In this document: positions 10,620-20,000 of the stretch, piece after piece
Layout of the letters: every line of letters starts with the position of its first letter
Numbering within the stretch: the stretch's first letter is position 1
Assembly: GCA_963765875.1 (NCBI GenBank)
Contig: CAVXYK010000017.1
Location: 1 to 64,000 of the forward strand
Origin: JAWKOK01 sp963765875
GTDB taxonomy: Bacteria; Chloroflexota; Anaerolineae; Caldilineales; Caldilineaceae
Length of the DNA: 64,000 nt
Direction of reading: 5' to 3'
Translations under genes and position numbers: made by a program
Notes under the pieces: model-generated
Told to the model about the DNA's origin: nothing
The model's database searches: none
Seen by the model: the letters and a program-made list of their open reading frames with translations, nothing else

Positions 10620-13600
10620 ATGCCCTTGACACTTGATTCGCTTCGTCTCTTCGGTTCCTTTCAACTGATCTGCCGGGGCAAGGAAATTGCCCTGGTCCAG
10701 CCGCGCCTGGAAGAACTGATCGCGTTGCTCGCCATCCACGCAGGCCAACCGGTGACGCGCATCCAGATCGCCCACCAACTCTGGCCCGATTCCAACGAGA
10801 AACAGGCTCGCGCCAATGTGCGCAATATCCTCTACAGGCTCAAGCGCGCCTGGCCAAATCGGGATGAAGCAATTGCCATCGAGGGCAAACATCTAACTTG
10901 GCGGCGCGACACGACCTTCCAGGTCGACGTACAACAATTCGAAGAGAAAAGTGCGCTTGAAAGACGGAGCCAAAATGCGGACGAGCGCATTCGGCTATTG
11001 GCAGAAGCAGCAGACTGCTATCAGGGCGATCTGCTGCCCGATAGTTTCGCAGACTGGGCGCTCGCCGAGCGGGAACGGCTACGTGGCGATTACGTAACCG
11101 TGCTGGAGCGATTGGTCGATGCGCTCCTGGATCAGCGACGCTATGAAGAAGCGTTGCAACATGCCAAAGCCCTGCAACGCCTCGATCCCCTGCATGAGTT
11201 CGCCTATCGCCATCTCATGCGGATCTACGCAGCGCTGGGCGACCGTGCAGCAGCGCTGCGCGTCTACCACACCTGCGCCTCGACCCTGCAACAGGAGTTG
11301 GGCGTTGAACCTTCGCCGGCGACAGAAGCATTGCGAACAAGGCTGCTGGACCTTGAAGCCCAGGCGACCTTGCCGGACGCGCCGGACATGCCGCAGGCCG
11401 TGCAGCGTCAACGCCTAATTGGACGTCACGACGAGTGCCGGCAGCTTCAAAACGCATGGCGTCACGTACAGCACGGGGCAGCAAAGTGCATTCTGATCTG
11501 GGGTGAGGCTGGTATTGGCAAGACACGGCTGGCCGAAGAATTACTCGACTGGGCACAACATCAGTCGCAGACCACGGCTTCCAGCCGCTCGTACGCGGTC
11601 GAAGGCGCGCTTACCTACGCACCCATCGCCGAATGGCTGCGCGCACCGACCATTCGACCAGCGCTTGAGCATGTTGACGATCTGTGGTGGGTCGAGATAG
11701 CCCGGCTTCTGCCCGAACTGCTGGCCGACCGCCCCGACCTGCCCCAGCCGGGACCGATGACGGAGACCTGGCAGCAACAGCGGTTTTTCCAGAGCATTGT
11801 TCACGCATTGAAGGCGGCTCCGGCCCCGCTTCTGCTACATCTCGATGACTTGCAGTGGAGCGACGAAGAGACGCTCACCCTGCTGCAGTTCCTGTTGCAC
11901 GGCGCACGCGCCCATCCATTGCTCTTTGTGGGCGGCATCCGTAGCGAGGATGCGGGCGGCAATCAAGCGTTGGCGGCTTTCATTGAGGCAATGCGCCATA
12001 GCGGGCAGATCATCGAGCTGTTCCTGGGTCCCCTTTCGGCAAACGAGGCCGAGCAACTAGCAATACAGACTGCCGGAAAGGCAATTGATTCGGACGTAAC
12101 CAACGCTCTCTTTACGGCGAGTGAAGGTCACCCACTCTATGTGATCGAAGCTATACGCAGCGAGCAAGTGACGCTGTTGTCGACATCCGCCAAGCCTGCA
12201 ACGCCAGGGTCAGAGAGCCATCGTACATCTGCGATGCCTGATAGGATTTACAATTTGCTCTCGACTCGCCTGGGTCAACTGTCGCCGACGGGCTTGCAGG
12301 TTGCGAGTTTGGCCGCCGTGATCGGCCATGCCTTCAGCTATGACGTTCTGCGTGCGGCCGCGTCGGTGGACGAGGCGACGCTCATTGACGCGCTGGACGA
12401 GCTGTGGAGCCGGCGTATCATACGCGAACAGTCTGGCGACAGCTATGACTTCAGCCATGACCGCATTCGCGAGGTGGCTTACCATGAGATTAGCCGGGCG
12501 CGGAGACGATTCTATCATCGTGAGGTTGCTGACGCCTTGTCGGCTATCCATGGCGAAAGCTTGGACAGTGTTGCAGGCGAGCTAGCGACCCACTACGCCC
12601 AGACCGGCGATTCACCGGCCGCTTACCGGTACTATCGCCAGGCGGCCAGCGTTGCCATCGCGCAACATGCGCTGCATGATGCCGAGACAATGCTGGTTGA
12701 AGCACTGCGTCATGCGCCCGACGATCCTGTCGAGCGGTCCAAGCTGTTGTACGAACAAAATCGTGTCTTCCGATCCTTACTTGACTTCGAACGCTGGCAG
12801 AAGAATCTGACAGAGATGCAGACCCTGCTGTCGTCGCTTGATGAAAGCGAGCCACGTCTTCGGTTGACACTCTTGCTGGACCGCGCACGATATTTCGATG
12901 ACATCGGTGATGGGCAAAATGGCGTAGCGTCTGCACGGGAAGCCATCGATCTGGCAGAGTTGTTGGGAGACAACCACAAATTGGCCTTGGCGTATTGGTT
13001 GCTGGCATCGAATTACTGGAGGCTCGGCGAATATCGAGCAAGCGCCGAGGCATTTGAGCAGTCGGCCCACCTTGCCCGTGCCGTTGCCGACCGCAGCCTT
13101 GAGGCGAAGAACTTAACGCTGCAGGCGCGTATTGGGCTTTTCACCGATATGTCGGCTGACGAAGTCCAGAATCTACTTACACGTTCGCTCGATCTGGTTG
13201 AATTGATCGGCAATCGTGAACAGGAGGCAGACACCTACGGCAAACTCGGTTACTTGCACGTCGCTTTGGGCATGGGTGACTTTGACATCGCCGAACGAGA
13301 ACTTCGCAAAGCAATAGAGATCGCTGAAGAAATTGGGGATTCTTGGCAGATATCAATCCGAGGGAGTGCTTTGAGTTGGCTTTTCATCAACAAAGGTGAC
13401 TATCGTCAGGCGACATCTGTGTTGGAGGCCAACGGCATGACTGAAGAGACCGGTAAAGCCTTCTTCGACCACTGGGTGAATGTGGGACGATGGGGCGTTT
13501 TGATGATGGAGGTGGGTTGCCTGGCGCTCGCCGAGGATCGGCTTCTTGACGCTTGCAACGTCCTTCGACAACATGATGTGCGCTTCTTCCACGCGCACAT

Positions 13601-14147
13601 GCGGTATCATCTGGGATCACTCTATTTCTTAAAGGGTCAGTACACACAAGCTGAGACCGAACTATCGACTGCGCTGGATATCGCCGAACAGTCCGGTGAT
13701 TTGCGCCTCAGGGCATCAGTATCAACCCGTCTTGGCTTTGTAGGTGAAGCGACTCAGAGAATCGATCAAGCCGCAGCCCTCTATTCGCATGGCTGCGAGC
13801 TCCATCATCAGATGGGCCAACACTACTATGCTATGAATGCCTTGGCCGGCCAGGCGCGCATCGCTGCCTTGCAGGGTGAGGACGAGACTGCCCTCGACCA
13901 CGTCATGACTATTTGGGAGACCATCGGCGGCAAAGAGATGGACGCCACCATCGAGACGGCGCGCACCTTGCGCACCTGCTACACGATCTTCGAGGCCCAC
14001 GACGATCCCCGAGCCGACCAAGTCCTGACCATGGCGCTGGAGCAACTACAGCGCCGTGTCTCGACTATCGACGATCCGCAACACGTTGAGCAGTTCTGGC
14101 AGATTGAGGATCATCGCTTCTTTCGACGTCTCAACAAGCCGGATTGA
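10620..14147 (+). CDS. SARP-like transcriptional regulator: wHTH-BTAD-STAND ATPase-TPR (copy 2)
   Basis: A 1,175-aa paralogue of the 5665-9183 regulator, with the same domain order. It has an N-terminal winged helix (SLRLFGSFQLICRGK), BTAD with ADCYQGDLLPDSFADWALAERERLR, Walker A GEAGIGKTR near residue 297, Walker B LLLHLDDLQW near 407 and C-terminal TPR-like repeats ending YAMNALAGQARIAALQGE. Conservation with copy 1 is highest in the BTAD and ATPase regions and lower in the TPR sensor region, which suggests that the two sense different inputs. The frame opens at 10575, but ATG 10620 aligns with the start of copy 1. No good ribosome-binding site is seen. Confidence 0.9.
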   Translation: MPLTLDSLRLFGSFQLICRGKEIALVQPRLEELIALLAIHAGQPVTRIQIAHQLWPDSNEKQARANVRNILYRLKRAWPNRDEAIAIEGKHLTWRRDTTFQVDVQQFEEKSALERRSQNADERIRLLAEAADCYQGDLLPDSFADWALAERERLRGDYVTVLERLVDALLDQRRYEEALQHAKALQRLDPLHEFAYRHLMRIYAALGDRAAALRVYHTCASTLQQELGVEPSPATEALRTRLLDLEAQATLPDAPDMPQAVQRQRLIGRHDECRQLQNAWRHVQHGAAKCILIWGEAGIGKTRLAEELLDWAQHQSQTTASSRSYAVEGALTYAPIAEWLRAPTIRPALEHVDDLWWVEIARLLPELLADRPDLPQPGPMTETWQQQRFFQSIVHALKAAPAPLLLHLDDLQWSDEETLTLLQFLLHGARAHPLLFVGGIRSEDAGGNQALAAFIEAMRHSGQIIELFLGPLSANEAEQLAIQTAGKAIDSDVTNALFTASEGHPLYVIEAIRSEQVTLLSTSAKPATPGSESHRTSAMPDRIYNLLSTRLGQLSPTGLQVASLAAVIGHAFSYDVLRAAASVDEATLIDALDELWSRRIIREQSGDSYDFSHDRIREVAYHEISRARRRFYHREVADALSAIHGESLDSVAGELATHYAQTGDSPAAYRYYRQAASVAIAQHALHDAETMLVEALRHAPDDPVERSKLLYEQNRVFRSLLDFERWQKNLTEMQTLLSSLDESEPRLRLTLLLDRARYFDDIGDGQNGVASAREAIDLAELLGDNHKLALAYWLLASNYWRLGEYRASAEAFEQSAHLARAVADRSLEAKNLTLQARIGLFTDMSADEVQNLLTRSLDLVELIGNREQEADTYGKLGYLHVALGMGDFDIAERELRKAIEIAEEIGDSWQISIRGSALSWLFINKGDYRQATSVLEANGMTEETGKAFFDHWVNVGRWGVLMMEVGCLALAEDRLLDACNVLRQHDVRFFHAHMRYHLGSLYFLKGQYTQAETELSTALDIAEQSGDLRLRASVSTRLGFVGEATQRIDQAAALYSHGCELHHQMGQHYYAMNALAGQARIAALQGEDETALDHVMTIWETIGGKEMDATIETARTLRTCYTIFEAHDDPRADQVLTMALEQLQRRVSTIDDPQHVEQFWQIEDHRFFRRLNKPD

Positions 14148-14329
14148 TCTCCCTCTCCATGGACCTTCAGTATGTTACAATAGACATAGTAAATCCCGGC
14201 GCAAATAACCCTACGGTTTCTACCAGAGGTGGTCTGCCCGGTTTTCGCCGTGGTATTTACGCCATAGTGTAGTATAGAGCGTGATGGGCCAAGACAGAGG
14301 CGAACATAGCGGCGAATATGGGGGCGAAC

Positions 14330-14629
14330 ATGGAAACGATCCAAAGTATCAACCTTATCGTCAAGAATCCGGATATCCGTGGGGGAAGACCATGTGTTGG
14401 CGGAACCAGTCTGCGCGTATCCGATATCGTCATGGCCCATCTGTTCCATAAGCGAACACCCGACGAAATTGCCTCCGACTACGAGATTACGCTCGCACAA
14501 GTGTACGCCGCGCTGGCATATTATTACGAACACAAATCAGAGCTAGACGAAGATATTCGCCAGCAGATCTTAATGTCAAAAAGCGCCAAGGAATCCCCCC
14601 CAGATGGCAAATCTTCGCTTCTATCTTGA
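14330..14629 (+). CDS. DUF433-type antitoxin
   Basis: A 99-aa protein of the DUF433 family, small winged-helix antitoxins of the VapB50 kind. Visible signature: INLIVKNPDIRGGRPCVGGTSLRVSDIV, then HKRTPDEIASDYEITLAQVYAALAYYYEH. The start METIQS is chosen over ATG 14318 because family members begin near here. The 3' end overlaps the DUF5615 gene by 26 bases, the usual antitoxin-before-toxin arrangement, implying translational coupling and autorepression. Confidence 0.85.
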   Translation: METIQSINLIVKNPDIRGGRPCVGGTSLRVSDIVMAHLFHKRTPDEIASDYEITLAQVYAALAYYYEHKSELDEDIRQQILMSKSAKESPPDGKSSLLS

Positions 14630-14936
14630 TGAAAATGTCCCGGTCCAGGTTGCTCGCCAGCTTGCACTACGGGGCATTGACGCTGTCACCGTTCGTGACC
14701 TGGACCTTCTCGGCGAAGCGGACCGGAATCATTTGCAAAACGCAACGCGGCACGGTCGTATCTTCTGCACATACGACAGCGATCTTCTCCAGATTGCTTC
14801 ATCCGGTTTTGAACACGCCGGCATTGTGTTCGGACAACAAGATGTCCACTACATTGGTGACTGGGTGAATTGGCTCACACTCATGCATGCGGTCTACACG
14901 TCTGAGGAGATGTCAAACCGGATCGAGTTTTTGTAG
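14604..14936 (+). CDS. DUF5615 PIN-like toxin
   Basis: A 110-aa PIN-like protein with the DUF5615 signature: N-terminal FYLDENVPVQVARQLALRGIDAVTVRDL (acidic residue after the first strand), then FCTYDSDLLQIASSG and HAGIVFGQQD. PIN-like folds are Mg-dependent RNases, so with the overlapping DUF433 gene this is a type II toxin-antitoxin module. It sits inside the SARP block and may be passive cargo or help hold the block in place. Confidence 0.85.
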   Translation: MANLRFYLDENVPVQVARQLALRGIDAVTVRDLDLLGEADRNHLQNATRHGRIFCTYDSDLLQIASSGFEHAGIVFGQQDVHYIGDWVNWLTLMHAVYTSEEMSNRIEFL

Positions 14937-15012
14937 CTCGCCCCCCTTCCTCCAGGTTTCTACCCCACGCTATTTGCCTTCGAAACGGTAACATCGTGTT
15001 CCGGATCCCCAC

Positions 15013-15088
15013 GGAACGTTTTTTCGCGCCCATGAAACGCTTTCCGCACCCCCGTGAGACGCCTGTGAGACGCGGCCTCCGCTATGCT
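15013..15088 (+). promoter_or_regulatory. SARP-type operator and promoter upstream of the small protein/lipoprotein operon
   Basis: Four direct repeats have cores GGAACG (15013), GAAACG (15034), GAGACG (15056) and GAGACG (15067), spaced 21, 22 and 11 bp. A -10 TATGCT (15083-15088) starts 16 bp after the last core. This is the most complete of three such arrays. The transcript would start near 15095 and carry the 69-aa protein and the lipoprotein. Confidence 0.65.
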
Positions 15089-15145
15089 CCGCCTGTCGCC
15101 ATCGTTGGCGATGATCCACGAGTGTGGAGCAAAAAGGAGCCACCC

Positions 15146-15355
15146 ATGCAGGAGATCTCACGCTCGCCGCCGACTGTCCTCTTCACGTTGCGCTTCTGGC
15201 AGGAAACGCTGGACGATACACGCAGCGAGTGGCGCGGTGAAGTCAAGAACCTCTCGACTGCCGAGGTCCGCTATTTTCGCACGTGGGAGGAGATGGCTGT
15301 TTTGGTTCCAAAGATGCTCTATGACGCCAGTTTTTATGATCAAAAGGGAGAATGA
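15146..15355 (+). CDS. Small conserved protein (69 aa), function unknown
   Basis: Begins at ATG 15146 behind AAAAAGGAG. Sequence features: VLFTLRFWQETLDDTRSEWR, then GEVKNLSTAEVRYFRTWEEM. Small proteins of this type (R-x-W..E..SEWRG..V...S.E.RYF) recur in Chloroflexota from my general knowledge, often beside regulators; no function is known to me. The stop lies one base before the lipoprotein start, so the two are translationally coupled. Confidence 0.7.
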   Translation: MQEISRSPPTVLFTLRFWQETLDDTRSEWRGEVKNLSTAEVRYFRTWEEMAVLVPKMLYDASFYDQKGE

Positions 15356-15356
15356 G

Positions 15357-16661
15357 ATGAATGCTCGAAGGTTGCTTCTGTTCGCAGCACTAACGATCTT
15401 TATGACGGTCCTGGCCGGCTGTACCGGCCTGCAACCCGTATCCATGGAGGCGCCGCTGGCCTCCGCCGGTGAAGGCGAAACCGCCGGCGAAGCGATGGCC
15501 GGCACCAGCCACGCCGAAGGTCTGGTGGTCAGTCACCCGGCCACCGGCGCCATGGAACCGATCGAAGGCGCCACGGCCCACATCGTCCGCTCGGACGACG
15601 GTGTCCTGGCCGAAATGCATACAGTTGGCCTGGAGCCGGACAACGTATATACCGCCTGGTGGGTATTGGCCAACAATCCCGAGGTCTGTGAAGCGTCACC
15701 CTGCTCGGGTGGGGACTTCATCGGCAAAGCTGTTGAGGGTGAGACGGTGGTCACCTACGCCGACGGCGTGATCGTCGACGACAGCGGCGAAGCACACTTC
15801 ACATCCTTCCTGCCCGCGGGCGAGGTGACGGACGATCCCTGGTTCCCAGGCACTGCGTTCTCTAACCCGAACGGGGCTGAGATCCATCTGGTCATCAACA
15901 GCCACGGGCCACTGATCCCGGAGATGGCCGGTGAGATGGTCAATAGCTACCGCGCCGGCTGCACCGACGATAGCCTGCCGCCTCCGTTCCCGGATACCGC
16001 CAAGGCCGACGGTGAAGCCGGTCCTAACACCTGCGCGCTGGTCCAGGCTGCGGTCTATCAGCCCGATCAAGCAATGACTGAAGAAAGCGGCATTCATGCT
16101 GAGGGTCTGGTGGTCAGTCATCCGGCCACCGGCGCCATGGAACCCATCGAGGGAGCGACGGGCCACATCGTTCGCTCTGAAGAGGGTGTCCTGGCCCAAA
16201 TGCACACAGTGGGTCTGGAGCCGGGCTATGTCTACACCGCCTGGTGGGTTCTAGCCAACAACCCCGAGGTCTGCGAAGCGTCGCCCTGTTCGGGTGGGGA
16301 CTTCATCGGCAAAGCTGTCGAAGGTGAGACGGTGGTCACCTATGCCGACGGCGTGATCGTCGACGACAGCGGTGAAGCACACTTCGCATCCTTCCTGCCC
16401 GCGGGCGAGGTGACGGATGATCCCTGGTTCCCAGGTACTGCCTTCTCCAACCCGACCGGCGCCGAGATCCATCTGGTCATCAACAGCCATGGGCCGCTGA
16501 TACCGGAGATGGCCGGCGAGATGCTCAACAGCTACCGTGCCGGCTGCACCGACGATAGCCTGCCGCCGCCGTTCCCGGACACGGCCAAAGCTGACGGCGA
16601 GGCCGGCCCGAATGCCTGTGCGCTGGTCCAGGCCGCGGTCTATCAGCCGGACATGGAGTAA
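15357..16661 (+). CDS. Lipoprotein with two near-identical ~185-aa domains
   Basis: A 434-aa exported lipoprotein. The signal peptide is RRLLLFAALTIFMTVLAGCTG with lipobox LAGC. Two tandem domains start at HAEGLVVSHPATGAMEPIEGA (codons at 15510 and 16095, offset 585 bp). Each contains MHTVGLEP..YTAWWVLANNPEVCEASPCSGGDF, then AEIHLVINSHGPLIPEMAGEM and YRAGCTDDSLPPPFPDTAKAD, and ends CALVQAAVYQPD. Paired Cys residues suggest disulfides outside the membrane. The domain resembles an unnamed exported family (..EIHLV..HGP..), and I know no function for it. The copies are almost identical at DNA level, so the duplication is recent. The start has AAAAGGGAG and follows the 69-aa ORF by one base. Confidence 0.85.
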   Translation: MNARRLLLFAALTIFMTVLAGCTGLQPVSMEAPLASAGEGETAGEAMAGTSHAEGLVVSHPATGAMEPIEGATAHIVRSDDGVLAEMHTVGLEPDNVYTAWWVLANNPEVCEASPCSGGDFIGKAVEGETVVTYADGVIVDDSGEAHFTSFLPAGEVTDDPWFPGTAFSNPNGAEIHLVINSHGPLIPEMAGEMVNSYRAGCTDDSLPPPFPDTAKADGEAGPNTCALVQAAVYQPDQAMTEESGIHAEGLVVSHPATGAMEPIEGATGHIVRSEEGVLAQMHTVGLEPGYVYTAWWVLANNPEVCEASPCSGGDFIGKAVEGETVVTYADGVIVDDSGEAHFASFLPAGEVTDDPWFPGTAFSNPTGAEIHLVINSHGPLIPEMAGEMLNSYRAGCTDDSLPPPFPDTAKADGEAGPNACALVQAAVYQPDME

Positions 16662-16722
16662 CCGTTCATGGCTGAAATAGACGCTGTCCCATGACTTAGT
16701 GAGTGTCCGCAAATAACCTCCG

Positions 16723-16768
16723 GGAGGTGGTCACTAAAGTTCGGTTTAACGAAGCTTCGACCACCTCC
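16723..16768. repeat. Inverted repeat in the 16.66-17.0 kb gap
   Basis: GGAGGTGGTC (16723-16732) and GACCACCTCC (16759-16768) are perfect inverse copies around a 26-nt spacer. With the larger hairpin at 16824-16871, this is all I see in the 342-base gap between the convergent lipoprotein and SARP copy 3 genes. Confidence 0.45.
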
Positions 16769-16823
16769 GAGTTCAAACCCGATTAGCCCGCACCATATCA
16801 GGCGCCGCTGCAAATTGGGTAAT

Positions 16824-16871
16824 AACAGAGATGGTCCACTCGCTTCCTCCGGCGAGTGGACCATCTCTGTT
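16824..16871. terminator. Perfect 20-bp hairpin between convergent genes
   Basis: Arms AACAGAGATGGTCCACTCGC (16824-16843) and its exact inverse (16852-16871) enclose an 8-nt loop. It stands between the ends of the lipoprotein gene (+) and the third SARP gene (-). The U-tract is short, so it may be a bidirectional terminator or a mobile-type palindrome. Confidence 0.55.
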
Positions 16872-17003
16872 CTCATGGGCCGCTGGAACAATTGGCGTGT
16901 CATTCAATCAGGTGAAATGGTGCAACTTGGCTGCAAAATCTCTACCGAAAAAGGGGCTTGCAGTGGACTCCTGAGTTCATTCACGGTGTTGCCTTGGCGT
17001 CTG

Positions 17004-20000
17004 CTATTTTCTGCGCCCTGGTGACTCGAATTCACAGTAGACTTTGCCTTCCGGCAAGGTCACGTGCGTCCTGATCCAGCCGAAGTGTTCAGGTGGCCGA
17101 CCGGCACGTACAGGGTCGGTTTCCAGTTGCTCCAACCTGGCAGAGACCAACCTCGTCCCCTCTTGATCATCCATCAGTTCAAACCAGACCAAGGCGTCAT
17201 GTAGCACCTCTCGGGCAGCTTCGGGTTGATCCAAGAGCGTGTATAGATAGCTCAACCCGAACAGACTATGGGCCACGCCCGCTGCATAGCCGGTCTCCTC
17301 ACTGATAGTCACCGCCTGCTGAAGATTTTCGAGCGCGCACGTCAAGTCGCCGGACTCAGTATTCAAACTGGCCAGCGCATGGTGGACGCGAGATTTCATG
17401 AGCCGGTCTCCAGCCGCCTGCGTCTGAATCAATGCCTGATCGTAGCGGATCAGTGCACCATCCGGGTCGCCCTGTTGGCGTAGTGCATGGGCCATGCCAT
17501 AGAGTGTCAGTCCCTGGCGTCGATGGTCCTGCTCAGCCCACTGCAGGTCCAGGGCCTGTTGGTAGTGCGCAAGCGCCTGCCGGGGACTCTGCAAAGCTCG
17601 ATAGATCTCCGCCAGGTTGTGCAAGGCGGAGGCTTCGCCGCTGATGTCGCCGAGTTTGCGATGCAGCTGAAGTGCCGAGCGGCCGTAATCGAGTGCGATG
17701 CCGTTGTTGCCGGCAGACCAGTAGAGAAAGCCCAGTTCACGCAATGCTTGCGCTTCCCCGGCGCTATCATCTTCCTGGCGATAGAGGGCAAGCGCCTCTT
17801 CGGCAACCACGATCGAGCGGTCCGCCTGTCGTACCGCGTTCAAGTGGCCGGCCTGGCGCACCAGGGCGGCGGCCAGACAGCGCGGATCACCCATGGCTTC
17901 GGCTTGGACCAGCAGTGCCGCGATTGCCTTTTCTTGCTCGGCACGCCGCCCCTGTTGATCCAGGAGCGCTTCACGCGCCAGAAGGACCCGGTAGCGCCGG
18001 ACCGCATCGTTGCCCAGCGAACCGTTGGACAACGATGCATTGGCTAAGGCTCGCTCATAGAGCGCCGTGGCATGAGGTAACGCAAAGAGCGCGGCCGCCT
18101 GCTCGGCGGCTCTGCACAGGTAGATAGACGCATCGGGATGGCTGGCCTGTTCGTAGTGATAGGCGATATCCTCGTCGGCGATGGGAACCATTGATTCCTC
18201 GGACAAGGCCAGCATCGTCTCCGCGGTCCGGCGATGCAACGTCTGTCGTTGGAACAGACTCATCTCGTCGTAGACGACCCGTCGCACGAAGCTGTGGGAA
18301 AAGGCCAAGCTGCCTCCGGTCTCATTGATCATTTCGTACAGGAACGCCCGCTGAACCAAATGCTTGACGTGATCGAGCAGGTCCATCTCCTGCTGTCCGC
18401 AAACACGCTGCAATAATGCCAGTCCACAGGGCCGCCCTACGACGGCTGTTGCTGCCAGCAGGCGTCGTTCCGCGTTGCCAAGGCCGTCAAGCCTGGCCTT
18501 GACCAGAGTTTGCACACTCGACGGCATGGGCAAAGTGCCGTCGTAGCTGGCGTGGACCGAAAGATCAAGGGGAGTCTTGTTGCCATCCCGCAGCATGCGC
18601 AACATCTCAACCAACATGAAGCGGTTGCCGTCGCATTGTTGGTGCAATTGCCATCTGATTTCACGAGATGTGGGCAATTCCCACATCGCCATGAACTGGG
18701 CGATATCTGCATCTGTGACCGATCTGACCTCGACCGATGCCGGTGCGGTCTTGCTGCTGAAAGCCTGCAAGGATGGATTGTCGACCGCAATCTCCGGGCT
18801 GAAGGCGGCAACGATCAAGATGGGTTGGGTGAGACAATGACGTGCAGCATAATGGAGCAATTCCAGGGAAGTGGCATCTGCCCAGTGAATGTCATCGAAG
18901 AAGAGGATGAGCGGTGCCGCCTGAGCAAGATGAATCAGACATTGCACCACGCCCTGCATCAAGCGCAATTGGCTTTCGGGAGCGGATAGGTCAACAGGCG
19001 GCTCAGCCGCTTGGGCCAGACCGGGGGCCAAGCGGGCCAACTGGCTCCGCCAAACATCAGGCAAGCTGTTGAGCCGGTCACGCCACTGTGGCCTGTTCAA
19101 CGTGCCGACGACGTCTGCCCACATGGTGTAGGGCGCGCTGTACTCAGCTTCATAGCACGCGCCTTCCCGCCAAATCAGCGGTCGTTCCTCTGCCGCCCGC
19201 CGGATGAATTCAAGCACGGTTCGACTCTTGCCGATGCCGGATTCGCCGTGGACAAAGAGAAGGCTGACCTGGCCTGCTATCGCCTCCCTCAAAGTGGCTG
19301 ACATTGCGGCTAGCTCATTGTCACAGCCAAAAAAGGACGACGCTGAAACCGGAGGCACGTACGGTTGAACGGTAGTGGTGACGGCGGTAGTGACGGCGGT
19401 AGTGGCTGTAGATACTGACGCAGTCGCAGCCAGTTCATCACGCAGCGCGGCTGTAGCGGCCGTTGGCTCTACGCCCAGTTCGGCCATCAAGATTTCAGCG
19501 CAGATGCGATACTGACGCGCGACCGCGTCGCCATCGCCCTGCGCTGCGTAAATCTGCATCAGACGTTGATGCGCACCTTCGTTGAGGTTGTCCAGGGCGA
19601 GCAGGCGATGGCCGAGCGGCAGAGCGTCATTCACTGCGCCGGCAGCGAGCAAGCTGTCGACTGCGAACTGCATCAGGCGAATGGCCTGCCGGCCAAAGCG
19701 TTCTCGTTCAAGGAAGAGCCATTCGTCGAAGGTCGGACAATCCGAAAGGGCAAGTCCCTCCAGCAGTGTGCCGCGATACAGGGCGATAGCTTTTAGCAGT
19801 TCATCTATGCTCTGATATGATGCCGGCTCTTGGGTGGTGAAGCGGCTGAACGCTTGAACATCGACAAAGAAATAAGGATGTCGATGGAAGGTGACGGTGT
19901 CACGGTCGGTAACCAGACAGGACTTCGCCAGATCGCTCAGCGAACGACGCAGCGAGTAGATCGCCTGTCGCAGGTTCTGACGACCACTGGATTGCGTGGC

